A stretch of DNA of 64,000 nucleotides from Heliocidaris tuberculata (lineage: Eukaryota; Echinodermata; Echinoidea; Camarodonta; Echinometridae), in assembly GCA_025618425.1 (NCBI GenBank), contig CM046852.1, positions 569,704 to 633,703 on the forward strand, in the 5' to 3' direction. Below the pieces are notes generated by a model, which was not told where the DNA came from, did no database searches, and was given only the letters and a program-made list of their open reading frames with translations. Below are positions 11,100 to 22,973 of this stretch, piece after piece (the stretch's first letter is position 1; the number at the start of each line of letters is the position of its first letter). A program made the translations under genes and the position numbers.

Positions 11100-11597
11100 A
11101 GGAAAAGTTCACCCTGAAGTTTACTCGAGTTTAAAAAATGCAGAAAAAATAAAGAAAAATATTGGCGAAGGTTTGATAAAAATCGGTCAAATAATAAAAG
11201 AGTTATGTGTACTTAAAGTTTTGGATTTGTGACGTCACATGCGAGCAGCTGCCCATTGGTAATGTAATAAATATTCCATATATTCGCATTTTTTTTTACG
11301 TTCCAAGATAAATTAATATTGTTTCTTTTCAGAATCCAGTATTGAATAACATTTCTGACAATACATCAAATGCACAGACGAAAATATTCTAAATTTTCTG
11401 AGAAAATTATATTTTATGGAATATTTATCATATTACATAATGGAGGAGCTGCTCGCATGTGACGTCACAAAATAAAAACTTCAAAAGTCCATAACTCCAT
11501 TATTCTTTAACGGATTTTGTCCAAACTTGCGCCAATATTTTTCTTTATTTTTTCTGCATTTTTTAAACCCAAGTAATCTTCGGGGTGAACTTTCCCT
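11100..11597. mobile_element. MITE with long inverted repeats, TSD TTAA
   Basis: Starts AGGAAAAGTTCACCC after TTAA (11096-11099) and ends GGGTGAACTTTCCCT before TTAA (11598-11601). The inverted repeats extend about 150 bp to the 'gtgacgtcacatgcgagcagct' block on both sides. No ORF. TTAA targets suggest a Kolobok- or piggyBac-type parent. Confidence 0.85.
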
Positions 11598-11864
11598 TTA
11601 ACTGTACCATGAAATTCACATGCGCGCGAAAAGGTGAAATTTAGGCACTGATCTCTATGGAAATGTCACAAACTGGCCGCGCGCTGCTATTTCCACAAAA
11701 TACGTGCGTTTTTGGAGCGGTGCGCATACGTGGGGGCGGCTATGGCAAATAAGTTGTCGATAGGCCATGTGCTCGCTCCCGGCCGGGCTCTGGGTGGGTT
11801 AATTCAGAGTTCTCTGATTCAGGCACCCTCTGTTGTCCTCCTGTCAGTTTGTTTGAGTTGTTTC

Positions 11865-13140
11865 TTATATTTCTGCGGTTACTTATATTTCTGCGCTTTC
11901 TTATGTATTTCTGCAGGTAAGTTCATCTCCGCCTCCGTCTCCCCCCCCCCCCCCCCCCCGCCCTCTCCCCCTGCCCCAATAGGTACGCTGGTGGGTTGTT
12001 CTCATTTCTGCAGCTATTTTAATTCTGTAATGTCTTTATTTCTGTAGCTATCTTCAATTCTGTGATTGTATCTGTATTTTTGCAGTTACCTTTATTTTTG
12101 TGATTGTCTTTATTTCTGCATAGTTTTTATTTGTGCAGTTATCTTTACTTCTGTGATTGTCTGTATTTCTGCAATTATCTTTTTTTCAGTCATTGTATGT
12201 ATTTCTGCAGTTATCTTTATTTCTGTGATTCTTTATTTCTACAGTTATCTTTATTTCTGTGATTGTCTGTATTTCTGCACTTATCTTTAATTCTGTGATT
12301 GTCTTTATTTCTGCAGTTACCTTTATTTCTGTGATTGTCTGTATTTCTGCAGTTATCTTTAATTCTGTGATTGTATTTCTGCAGTTATCTTTATTTTTGT
12401 GATTGTCTTTTAATATTTCTGCACTAGTTTTTATTTGTGCAGTTAACTTTACTTCTGTGATTGTCTGTATTTCTGCAATTATCTTTTTTTCAATCATTGT
12501 ATGTATTTCTGCAGTTTAAAAAAGTCTGTGATTGTCTTTATTTATACAGTTATCTTTATTTCTGTGATTGTCTGTATTTCTGCACTTATCTTTAATTCTG
12601 TGATTGTCTTTATTTCTGCAGTTATCTTTGATTCCGTGATTGTCTTTATTTCTGCAGTTATCTTTATTTCTGTGATTGTCTTTATTTCTGCGGTTATATT
12701 CATTTATGTGATTGTCTTTATTTCTGCAGTTACCTTTATTTCTCTGATTGTATGTATTTCTGCAGTTATCTTTAATTCTGTGATTGTCTGTATTTCTGCA
12801 GTAATCTTTATTTCTGCAGTTATCTTTATTTCTGTGATTGTCTGTATTTCTGCACTTATCTTTAATTTCTGTGATTGTCTTTATTTCTGCAGTTATCTTT
12901 AACTCTGTGATTGTCTTTATTTCTGCAGTTATCTTTATTTCTGTGATTGTCTGTATTTCTGCAGTTATCTTTTTTTCTGTGATTGTATTTATTTCTGCAC
13001 TTATACCTTTATTTCTGTGATTGTCTGTATTTTTCCAGTTATCTTTGTTTCTGTGATTGTCTGTATTTCTGCAGTTATCTTTATTTCTGTGAGTATCTTT
13101 ATTTCTGCATTATACTGATTTCTATTTCTGAATCTTTGTT
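11865..13140. repeat. 36-bp minisatellite made of two diverged 18-bp half units
   Basis: Dozens of copies of TCTTTATTTCTGTGATTG alternating with TCTGTATTTCTGCAGTTA, with TTT and CTG drift. The array is interrupted near 11905-12010 by unique sequence with a 17-base C run (11941-11957). Because the period is a multiple of 3 and stops are rare, several frames stay open; I do not regard these as genes. Confidence 0.9.
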
Positions 13141-14013
13141 TATTTCTATCATTTTATTCATTTTCACCATTATTAATTTTGACCCTTATGGCCGCCCATA
13201 GTGGACGACTAATAATGCGCTTTGAATAGTGGTGGGTTTTCCCCAGAGTTCACCCACTCTACCCTGACCTCAATCTTATAAAGCGTGGAGTATCAGTGAG
13301 TTGGCGCTATCATATTTAGCAATTAGTGAACATTGCATAAAAAATATTGTCTTTTATGTTCAGTATTATCACTAAACTATAGTCAACAGTGGTCCACAAA
13401 TTGATAACAGGGGCGAAATAAACCTGCGATGAGGGAGCCTCGCATGACATAAGAAAGCTAAGGTTACGAAGATCTGCATTCGGGCATGATCCCCATATTC
13501 CCCCACCCCCTCCAAAAAAAGTTTAAACAAACATCACCTGCAAAACAAACATAAAAACAAAAATAGAAAGTAAGTGAATTAATGATTAATACGCCATTAA
13601 AAAAATAACATAAATTCATAATTGAACCTAACAGAGTTTTTTTATGAAAAGAGATTTTATTTTAAATTCAAAACATTTGCATTCCTTTCAGCGGAAGACC
13701 CAATGCTACTAAAATGTTCGGTTTTTACGGTTAAGGTCGTAGTAGACTGGCTTTGATTTCTGCTGGATACGTCACTGCTTATATATATATGAGACATTAG
13801 TCATGTAACCCACTCCAACTCAAAATTGTCAAAATTACGTACAATCCAAACAAATTAGGGATAACGACACATACAATCAACATTACGATATTTCGTTTAA
13901 AACAAATTACAATCTACATTGTAATCATGGCTGTAGCCTGCAGCCAAGACCAACACACAACACATTTTAAGAAATAATGTTTCCCATCAGGTATTCAAAC
14001 ACTACATCTGGGT

Positions 14014-15118
14014 CAGTCAAACCGCAGGTCCCCAAAAAGTGCTCTATTTTATTTCCAGTTTTGCTTGACTGGGTCAGTCTCTGAATACAAAATGAGCAGG
14101 AATCCCTGGGAACATCTGATTTCCAAATGATTGAATGGACTGGTTAACATTTACTAATTCTCATGATTTATACATCAAATAAAAGAGGAGGAATTAGAGA
14201 TTCATGACATACTCTATTTGTCTATGAAAAATGTGAAAAAATTGGTGAAAAATAATGTTATTTTATGAGCAAAAAATGGAAATGAAATGAAAAGTAAACC
14301 TGTAAAAAACTCACATAGTTTTATTATGAGCCAGGCTGAATTTGACATGAGTGTAAAGGGCAATATCTATACTTTACAAATATTGAAATAATATGTATGT
14401 ACACTTAATGACAGGGTCAGGATCCAGCAAAATGTAACCAAAGTACACATTGTATCCTTCAAACAGTTGATTCCAGCTCTCTGATTGGTTACTTCACAAG
14501 CCCTTTCCCCAAAATAGATCAACATGTTTGTCACAGCCAGGACCATGTTTGCACAAGAGGTCAAGAGTTCACCCAACAGGTGGCATGTGGTTTCAAATAT
14601 CGCGCCATAATCTTGCAGGGTTGCCTCGCCAGCCAATCACAGTGCTAGGATTCTATGGTCTTGACAATTTCAAGGATAAATTATGTACTTGGGTTGAATA
14701 TTGCTGGATCCTGACCCTGTCATAAATGTATGGATGTTTTGAATATGATAATGTAAAAGATGAAACTTCAACGCTTCCTTACATATGAATTTTAATAGTG
14801 GCTCATATACTTTTTTATGTGTCTTTTATTGACTTGAAATCTTACAAGGAAAAATATTTTGTGTCACTATTTTATCACTTATTTTCAACTACTTATTCTT
14901 TGAATTATAACTGAAACAGGGTATGTCTGCATTGAAAAACTATCCATCTATCTTTCCAGAAAATTTGATGAGCATAGCATTAATATTTCTTGATTTAATT
15001 AACTTTGAATATGACCATGCAAAACAGCCCACTGGCAACAAGGAGAGTGTGCCATTTCAGGCACTGGAAATAAAATCAGCCCTTTTTGCTCATTTGCATA
15101 CGACCTGCGGTCTGACTG
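14014..15118. mobile_element. DNA transposon, 1.1 kb, TSD GGGT, with a nested MITE
   Basis: 17-bp terminal inverted repeats CAGTC(A)(A/G)ACCGCAGGTC at 14014-14030 and 15102-15118. GGGT at 14010-14013 and 15119-15122. The paralogous block at 27285-27310 lacks the insert. No transposase frame is visible. A 4-bp TSD fits few superfamilies (Chapaev- or Academ-like), so classification is open. Confidence 0.72.
14409..14722. mobile_element. Nested MITE, about 50-bp inverted repeats, TSD TAA
   Basis: TGACAGGGTCAGGATCCAGC at 14409 and its complement ending at 14722. The arms match over about 50 bp with few changes. TAA flanks both ends (14406-14408, 14723-14725), which is typical of PIF/Harbinger. 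It lies inside the larger transposon, so it inserted later. Confidence 0.8.
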
Positions 15119-15243
15119 GGGTCCAGAGAGGCAACTGAATAGTGTATTAAAAGCTAAATGAATAATACATTCACGGCATCATCCTCGTCGTTATCATCAT
15201 CATCATTGTCATCCACGACTGTTCATCATCAGGTACTCAAACA

Positions 15244-15499
15244 CAGGGGCGGCGCTACAGGGGGGGGGGGGCAGGGGGCTGCCGCCCCCTATCATTTTTC
15301 AAGCGAGCAAAAAAAAAAAAGAGGAAGAAGGGTGGGGGAGGAGAAAGAGAAGGGGAAATGGAGAAGAGAAGGCTAGGCCATGCAATTATGACATAACTGT
15401 TATAGTCCTATTTGTTATTTCAAGACCCTCGACGTGCGACGTTGCTATACGCGTCATTTTGCCCCCCCCCCCTATTTAAATACCCTGGCGCCGCCCCTG
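15244..15499. mobile_element. hAT-type MITE, copy 1
   Basis: Termini CAGGGGCGGCGCTACAGGG and CCCTGGCGCCGCCCCTG are inverted repeats. The left flank is CTCAAACA and the right flank CTCAACA, an 8-bp duplication with one base lost. The empty site (ACTCAAACACT) is seen at 20495. Poly-G and poly-C runs lie inside. CAGGGG ends plus an 8-bp TSD is the hAT signature. Confidence 0.85.
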
Positions 15500-15849
15500 C
15501 TCAACACTACACCTTGGTCAAGAGAGGCAACTGTCAATATGCGTCGCGAAGAAATTCGAAACCTGAAGTGTGTTTTTAAGTGCATTTTAAAGATTCATGA
15601 ATATGGCGATTTGCATCTCTGTTACAGTAGTTTAGGTAAATTGTAATAGTACATCACTTTCGATAGTGAATACATAAATTAAAGGTCATCCTTTTTTCAG
15701 TGCAATCGGAAAAAAGAAAGGGGTAATTAATATTTTCGAAGATTTGGGGATTGTTTAACATGTTTAAGAAAATAACTTATGTTAAATCACTTAAATGCAA
15801 AGGCTACATTCAGGGAAATGAGTTGAAGAGAGTTCGGAAAAACTCTGAT

Positions 15850-17112
15850 TTACATCACCACTTTGAGGAAATACAGTTTATCCCAAGAAGCAAAAGCAAG
15901 CATGGTTGGAGAGAGGGAAAGCAGGTAACACAAACCACTTTCCAATGTCATATTTGGAGTCTTGAATTGAATTCCCTTCTTCAGGTTCAGACCATCAAGG
16001 TCATAGAGCCTGATCACCACATTACTGTTCTTACGATCAACACTCGCTACATACACCCTGTCCTGCTCGTCCACGGTAGCATACAGGTAGACATCGCTTG
16101 GTGCGCGTAGAGACTTCCCAGCATTCCCATCCCTGTCATAGACCCTCACCATGCTTGGATTGATGTTATCACATGAACTTGTGACGATCAAACCCACCTT
16201 GGTTGCATATGCCTGGTTTGTGGTGTTCTGTTCTGTTGGGATTGTGTGTTTAAGTGTGCTTCCTGTCGGGTCATAGATGTAGACGTGGCTTTCAGAGGTT
16301 GTAACAAGAATTTCATCTGATTGACTTCTGCTTAAATGAATAACGCTTTCTTTGTGTGTCAAACGGATAGGTGATTTCCTAGACCCATTAAGAGAAAAGA
16401 TGAATGCTTCACTGGTATCCGTCGATATGCATAGCGTCCTATCTCTTTGAAACGCAAGAGCATAACATTTGGCATCGCTTGGTATATCTGCATACTGATG
16501 ATGTTTACCATTTGAATCAATGATATCTATACCAGATGCAAATTTATATCCAACAGCCACACTGTTATCGGAGTAGTTGGTCATCACCCACATTTCTTCA
16601 CGTAGGTCCACACAATGAATGACTTTCAACTCGGGATCTGGTTCTGTGATGTTCCCGAGGTCAAGACTGGTATCATCTGCAGTATGGAACTTCTTCTTAT
16701 GTGCTTTCTCCTTTATTGCTACTGCAGAACTTTGATCAGTAACCTTCTTCAACATGCATTCCAGCTCCTCACAGAGCAACGTGTGAGCAGATAGACTATC
16801 CCTCTCAAGACGACCTAGTCTGTCATTAGCTATCAGATCCATCGAACTACAAATGCTTTTGATCTTCTGTCGGTCGTCTGATTTCAGAGCGTTGAGATCG
16901 TCATCGAAACTACGCTCTAGATCATCGATTTTCTCAACGAGTATACGTTGATTTTCTTCTAGTTGCTTGGCCTTGGTATGATAGGCTTGGCTGACATCTT
17001 CCCGTATTTTCTGTATTGCAGTGTGTATTTCACTACGCTGTGACTCCACATTCTGTATGTTCTTCTCCAGTTCGGATTTCTTGGCTGTACAGCGTTGGAC
17101 AAGATCATTCAC
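15850..17112 (-). CDS. TRIM-like gene copy B, exon 2 (coiled coil and propeller-like domain)
   Basis: 420 residues, open from the CAG acceptor at 17115-17113 (AACTTTCTATTTTTCAG) to the stop at 15850. The coiled coil occupies roughly residues 213-340 of the full protein. Propeller-like strands follow (IYDPTGSTLKHTI, VRVYDRDGNAGKS, IRLYDLDGLNL). With exon 1 it gives a 632-residue protein with no visible lesion, so B is the best candidate for a functional gene in the window. The last 300 bp are almost the same as copy C, whereas the middle is closer to A. Confidence 0.88.
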   Translation of the reverse strand: MNDLVQRCTAKKSELEKNIQNVESQRSEIHTAIQKIREDVSQAYHTKAKQLEENQRILVEKIDDLERSFDDDLNALKSDDRQKIKSICSSMDLIANDRLGRLERDSLSAHTLLCEELECMLKKVTDQSSAVAIKEKAHKKKFHTADDTSLDLGNITEPDPELKVIHCVDLREEMWVMTNYSDNSVAVGYKFASGIDIIDSNGKHHQYADIPSDAKCYALAFQRDRTLCISTDTSEAFIFSLNGSRKSPIRLTHKESVIHLSRSQSDEILVTTSESHVYIYDPTGSTLKHTIPTEQNTTNQAYATKVGLIVTSSCDNINPSMVRVYDRDGNAGKSLRAPSDVYLYATVDEQDRVYVASVDRKNSNVVIRLYDLDGLNLKKGIQFKTPNMTLESGLCYLLSLSPTMLAFASWDKLYFLKVVM

Positions 17113-18095
17113 CTGAAAAATAGAAAGTTTTGATTTAGAGCAAAATGAATGATTCATACATGAATGTCAGCGCGTCTTAACTCAGTCATAAAAAAACATC
17201 CTAATGGTACATGTTTCAGAAAATTTGTTTAATTTTCAAGACAAGTACAGCATAGGCCTATGTGAAACAGCACTGATGAGTGCGTCACAGAAAAGGAAGA
17301 GGTATCGTTTATTTAGTTATACCTTAGTACATGTAGTTGTAATCTAGACCTGTATGTGACAATGACTTTGATTTCTAACGCCAATATGTTATATATTATT
17401 GTTGTTACTATGTTGATATGTATATTGTGTTGCTGCCATCTATCGGCGCACTTATTACTGTCCTTTTGGATCATGGCCTGCATGAAGCCCTGTTTCAAAT
17501 ATACACCTGTCTGAAAGTCCCCTGGTGTTTGCCTTGTTAATGGCGTAATATTGAGGGTTTTTAAATAATTGGTGTACATTCCTTGCGAATAAGAACAAAC
17601 TGTAGGCCTAAACGCTGAAACGTAGTGAATCTCGTCTTGCTTGAAATGCACTGTAGCGTGTAAGATTGATTTTGTAATGGCTGATAAAAAGTTCCAGTGG
17701 TGTAGGCCTACATGTAAGCCGGCTTCCAGCCTTATATAATCTAATATGTAGTATTATGCTAGCAAAGCATTCTATAAGGAATGACTCGATAAAGCACACT
17801 TTGTTTTTAGCGATAACAACATTAATGATGGCAATTAGGCCTTAACATAGATAATATTCATTGATATCACAAGAATAAATATCGCTTTATTCACCCATTT
17901 CATATTACGCGGTTAATATTCACCCTACCATATTAAAATAGTGGAAAAAACAACATTAACGATGAAATACGTGGAATATATTATCCGTGATCACATTACA
18001 TATCAGTATGTAAATATGATATTAAAATCTACTGGTGTTTGTTTAGAATGGCATATCATAGTAAGACTAGATCATATCTTATGAGGGAGGCTAAC
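17113..18095 (-). other. Intron of TRIM copy B
   Basis: GTTAGC donor at 18095-18090 and CAG acceptor at 17115-17113. Near-identical to the copy A intron. Confidence 0.8.
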
Positions 18096-18731
18096 CTTGA
18101 TCTGTAATTCCTTCTCAAAGTCTTCATGTGACTTTATCTTGTGATCACGATGACCGATGATCACGCACTTGAAACAAACATGCACCTTACACTCCTCGCA
18201 GAACATATCTCTGTTCTCCTGTTTATGGATCAAGCACTTCTCTGAGGGATGACCAGTGCTGACCTTCCCTTCGGTGATATCCTGTATGGATATGATCTGA
18301 TGACCTTCGAAAAACAACTGCAGTTGTTTGTGGCCACCAAGGCATTTATCACACATGTATGTATTGCATGTTATACAGAAAGACACAGCATGTTCCTGGA
18401 GATTGCAGACAGTGCATTTTTGTCGCATCTCTAGGATGGCGTTGGCTCCCCCACATTTTTCGTTGTAGTTGTCTACGAGTCCGTTGATGCACACATTGGA
18501 TAGAAGATCATCGACGCGCTTTGCTGACAACTTCGTGTCTTTCCTGCAGAGAGGGCAGACCATGTGATCAAGGTCCTGGTGGGATAAGTCGTATTTCTTG
18601 AGACATTTCCGACAGAAGGAGTGTCCGCAAGAAGTCAGAATGGTTGCATCGGCGAAGATGTCAAGACATAGGGGACACGTCAAACCTTGTACGGAGTTCG
18701 AAACTTCCTCCTTTCCCTGCTTCTCGGCCAT
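18096..18731 (-). CDS. TRIM-like gene copy B, exon 1 (RING, B-box 1, B-box 2)
   Basis: ATG at 18731-18729 opens MAEKQGKEEV; 212 codons end ATC AAG before the GTTAGC donor. RING ligands: CPLC, CGHSFC, C, CPLC. B-box 1: CTVC...CITC...CDKC...H. B-box 2: C-x2-H, C-x2-C, C-x2-C, H-x2-H (CLIH, CEEC, CFKC, HRDH). This is the catalytic half of a TRIM ubiquitin ligase. Upstream, a T-rich tract ending in TTGCAAG marks a probable 5' UTR acceptor. TRIM expansions in echinoderms are often linked to immunity, but nothing here proves that role. Confidence 0.9.
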
Positions 18732-19059
18732 GGATGCAATATGCGAACTCCTTGCAAATAAAAAAAATAAAAATAAAAAACAGCCTTCTGAAGTTTGTTG
18801 TGTGCAAGAAAAATATCTGTATAATTATCTTACAGGTATATTCCTAGTCTCCGTATTTCACGAGATTTTGCTTAGCGTGGTTTGATTCTGTTTACCCAAG
18901 TCAGCATTGATATTAATCATTGAATTGGTCACAACGACAAGAGTTCTCTACCCAAATATAAACTCATACATACAACGAGAGGCAATAATATACCTAGCCG
19001 TGTTAACAGAGCTGCGTATTATTTTCTGTATTGTACATGAACTAATATGCGCCCTGATT

Positions 19060-19097
19060 GGGTTTTCCCAGAGCAGGCCTGATTACACCTTTGACCT
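19060..19097. promoter_or_regulatory. Rel/Dorsal-type site plus DR1-like site upstream of TRIM copy B
   Basis: GGGTTTTCCC at 19060-19069 and ACCTTTGACCT at 19087-19097, 329 bp upstream of ATG. Same layout as copies 1 and A. Confidence 0.45.
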
Positions 19098-19199
19098 CGA
19101 TCTCACTGTGGAAAATTTCAGTGAGTTGGCGCTATTTATGTTCAGCAAACCGTTGACGTTGCACAAAAAATGTTGTATATTCGAAGTTCAGTCTTGAAC

Positions 19200-21800
19200 T
19201 TCAAAAGTGGTGTATCCAAATTTAAACAGCAGCGGGCAAAATCAAAATGCTATGAGGCAGGTAGCCCATGAGGGGGTGGTGGTGTCACCCCCCCCCCCCC
19301 TCCCACTCAAAATTGTTGTCGGCAAATGCGCCACCTCTGTCAGCAAAACAATAAAAAGGAGGGGGAAAGGGAGAGGGGAGAGGAAATATAAAAGCAAAAG
19401 GAAAAAAGATAAAGGAGAAGAAATAGGAAACAAAAAAGGAAAAGGGAAAGGAAAGGAAAACAAAAACAGAAAGAAAAGAAGGAAAATATAACAAATATTT
19501 TTATTCCAGTCATAATGAACAATCCAAGGAAACTGGAATTTTAATATTCGGGCGAAAGGCGTCCTCCTTCGGCAATGGGTTGCAGCCCCCCCCCCCCCCC
19601 CCCTTACCCCGAGGATTTTCAAAATTCCGATATTCATATTCAGGCAGTAAGGTGCTAGAATATCCAAATATTTGGGAAGCAAGGTTTCCCGATAATAATA
19701 TTATGAAAGTGGTGTATGTAAATTCTGTACATTTTCACTACGAAAGGTTTTTGTAAGAATTTTGCTTGCTCGCTTCGCTCGCTCGCAAACATTTAGAAAT
19801 TGAAAAGTTGATATTCTGGCAAAAGGCGTCAGCCCCTCCTTGCGAAAATGGGCCCGTATGATCATGATCTCTATATCTGCGATTTTCTTTTATATTTTGT
19901 GTGTGTCTGTGGGGGGGGGGGGGGAGAAGGGTGCAGCATTTTGTCGGCAAATTTGGGTGTCACCCCCCCCCCCCCATTCAAAATGTTTTAGCAACGCCCC
20001 TGTGGCGCTGAATATATCACTGTTAATATCAGGTGGGGCAGGATGGCACAATATTAATTCGAATTCTAAACTCATATTTGCCGTGAATACGCAAGTTATA
20101 ATGTGTCATTAGTTAGGGGATGAAATAGGATAAGGAACTTAGAATATCCGAGCTGTGTCTTAAATAATTCGATCGATAGTATAGTTACAATCACTTGAAT
20201 ACCCCCTATGTACAGATTTGCAGTTGCAATCAAAAAAATGAAGTTGATGTTAATTCAGATCTATTGCAATGCTCTGTCAAAAGGCACTGATTTTAACAAT
20301 TTCCACCCCAGATAATAACCTAGGCTCTAGCTTCGACAACCGTCACCAACACCAGGCCCACTTGAATAAATAATTCACCTCAGGTACCCACTCACTATCT
20401 CATTTAAAACAAAATACACTCTACGTTGTTATCATGACTGTAGCTCCTGCATCCATGACCAACACAACATATTTTAAGAAATTATGGCCATCATCAGGTA
20501 CTCAAACACTGCACCTGAGTCAGAGAGGCAACTGTCGATATGTGCCGCGAAGGAATTCGAAACCTCAAAAGTGTATTTAAAACGACATGAATAAAATATT
20601 CCCGTTATAAATTCTCATCGCTATGTCATCATTATCAATGTCACCCACGTCATCATTATCAATATGAATCAATCCATTAACTATACTCACAGGATAAGAC
20701 ATGAAGACGCACTTATGAGAATACACCGGCTTAGATTTAATAGAGGTGCAATGTTGCCTTCCATTAATTATTATAACAGTGTTTGTATTATTATTATGCC
20801 CATATCATTGTAATTCGCGAGATGAATAATGATAATAACAACAAAATATCATTATCAGTAGATTGTGATATTGATAATTATTATGATTACCGTCTACATT
20901 ACTATTATTTCATTATTTTTCTCTCCTTCTCCTCTTTTAGATCATCCTTATCATCTACAGTACTACCATTGTTAAAGGTCATGTAAAGTTTTGGTAAGCC
21001 CTCAAAAACTGGTCGTCAGATTTCTTCAATTTTTGTTGATAAATAGCAAGATACTAGCAATACTAAGACACTGTGAAGATTTCGCCTCCTAAAGTTTAAT
21101 ATGAAACAAATAAGAGGCAAAAACTAATTTATGTGCCGGGACAGGCACGTAAAATCACAACAAAGGTAGCATGTGCTATACACTGTACACACACGTGTAA
21201 AACCAATAATGAGTAGCTACACACAGTGCACACACGCTGTCTGTATGCGAAGCCCCAAGATTGCTGTGCGGGGAGCCGTCGGGGTGGAAGGGTCCTGGCA
21301 TAATGGCAGTGATCAAGCATTCCTTACAGATATTTACACTAAAATTCACCAGAAATCATAGATGGAATACCAAATGATCTCTTACAGACATCTTTTGATA
21401 CAAGGAGAACAACATGAGACTATATTTAACATGTTTCTTTCCAATTTCCTTTTTGCTACCAATACTGTACATGAGCTTTAATCTTATCATTATAACCATC
21501 AAAGATTAACCTTTAGTTCGATATGGCGAAGAAATGTAAAAAGTAAAGATTGCAAACTTGATTTTGAATTATCGAGGAAAACAGTAAACTCTTACTTAGC
21601 AAATGGGTAAGTGCATTGCATCCGAAAACAATGATTCTTCAAAAATATCAACTAGTATATTGTGCTTGTTGTTCGCACAACTTTCTAACAAAGAAAAATA
21701 ATGATCTCTGAAATGACATGAAATGAAATTGATCTACATCATTATACATGTAAGTATTGACAAGCATAATTTCAACGTGTGCATAATAATAAAACACTTT
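19200..21800. other. Spacer downstream of the TRIM copy B promoter region, no gene
   Basis: Several poly-C/poly-G runs (19288, 19590, 19912, 19964) sit in repeated 'cactcaaaattgttgtcggcaaa'-like DNA. A purine-only stretch of about 130 bp lies at 19355-19490. At 20330-20780 is an uninterrupted copy of the TRIM-unit hub sequence. No supported coding region. Confidence 0.5.
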
Positions 21801-21804
21801 AGTA

Positions 21805-21837
<33 letters not shown>

Positions 21838-21973
21838 CAGCAGCAACAGCAGCAACAGCAGCAGTAATAGTAGGAGGAGGAAGAGGAGAATGAGTAGTAG
21901 TATTAGAAGTAGTAGTAGTAGCAGTAGTAGTAGTAGTAGTAGTAGTTGGTGGTAGTAGCAGTAGTAGTAGTAA

Positions 21974-22037
<64 letters not shown>

Positions 22038-22082
22038 TAGTTGTAATAGTAGTATTTCAGTAATATTAATAATAACAGTAGT

Positions 22083-22114
<32 letters not shown>

Positions 22115-22202
22115 TAGTAGTAGTAGTACTAGAAGTAGTAGTAGTAGTAGTTAGTAATAGTATAGTATTTAAGTAATAGTATTAATAATAGTAGCAGTAG
22201 TG

Positions 22203-22235
<33 letters not shown>

Positions 22236-22292
22236 ATAGTAGTAGTTGTAGTAGTAGTAGTAGTAGTAGTAATACTAGTAGTTGTTGTAGAA
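21805..22292. repeat. TAG/CAG trinucleotide microsatellite
   Basis: About 490 bp of TAG repeats with CAG blocks (for example 22085-22110) and short AT interruptions. Equivalent in position to the array at 3543-3724. Confidence 0.95.
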
Positions 22293-22817
22293 GACTTTCT
22301 TTTAAAAAAATGTTTACCATAGAAGCTTTATTCTCGCTAAATGATTACATCAATCGCACGTATTATTTACAATTTTTGCTACATAGCGGATATTATATGA
22401 TTCAGTATATGAAGCGAAAATCAACGAAAATGAATTGTACCTGTAAACATGAATTATTATCGTTATTATTATTGTGTGTATATAACTTTTATTACATAGC
22501 GGGTATCACACTACTCGGTATTTGAAGTAAAGATCACAGAAAATGAACTGTACCCGTAGACATTATCTGGATCAGACTTTGCTGCTGATACAACATATAG
22601 GAGAGAACAACACGCATTCCATTCTTATGAATTTCCATGGTTCTAAATGATCATAGAAAAGTAATTGAATATTTCGTACTTTTATCAACACAATATAAAA
22701 CATTCTGTACGACAAACATCAATAACGTAACTGAAAACTGCAATCATGATAATAATGATACATGTATTACAAATAACTTTTTTTTTTTACACACCGTCTT
22801 TTTAGTCACATGTACTG

Positions 22818-22973
22818 GGTGCCGTTGCATAAAACTTGCTATTATAGTAACTTTGCTATTATAGTAACTTTTCATGGAATACTGGATTTTGATTGGCTCT
22901 TGAGCAACGTTACCATGGTAGTTACCATTGATGGCAAAGTTACTATAATAGTAAGTCTTTATGCAATGGCACC
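22818..22973. mobile_element. Short MITE, TSD CTG
   Basis: 156 bp. Inverted repeats GGTGCCGTTGCATAAA... and ...TTTATGCAATGGCACC continue through the 'ctattatagtaactttgc' segment on both sides. CTG at 22815-22817 and 22974-22976. Empty sister sites read 'catgtactgatcaaag' (for example at 4119). Confidence 0.8.

Larger units (their letters stand above)
13206..16330. repeat. Segmental duplication, copy 1 (paralogue at 26480-28330)
   Basis: From the Rel-like site at 13234 through the hub sequence, the hAT MITE and into the 3' part of TRIM exon 2, this block is almost the same as 26480-28330. The main difference is the 1.1-kb transposon 14014-15118, present only here. Confidence 0.85.

Noticed and set aside
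11865..13201. Several Ile/Val/Phe-rich frames on both strands
   Set aside because: They are translations of the 36-bp minisatellite; the peptide repeats with the DNA and no unique domain exists.
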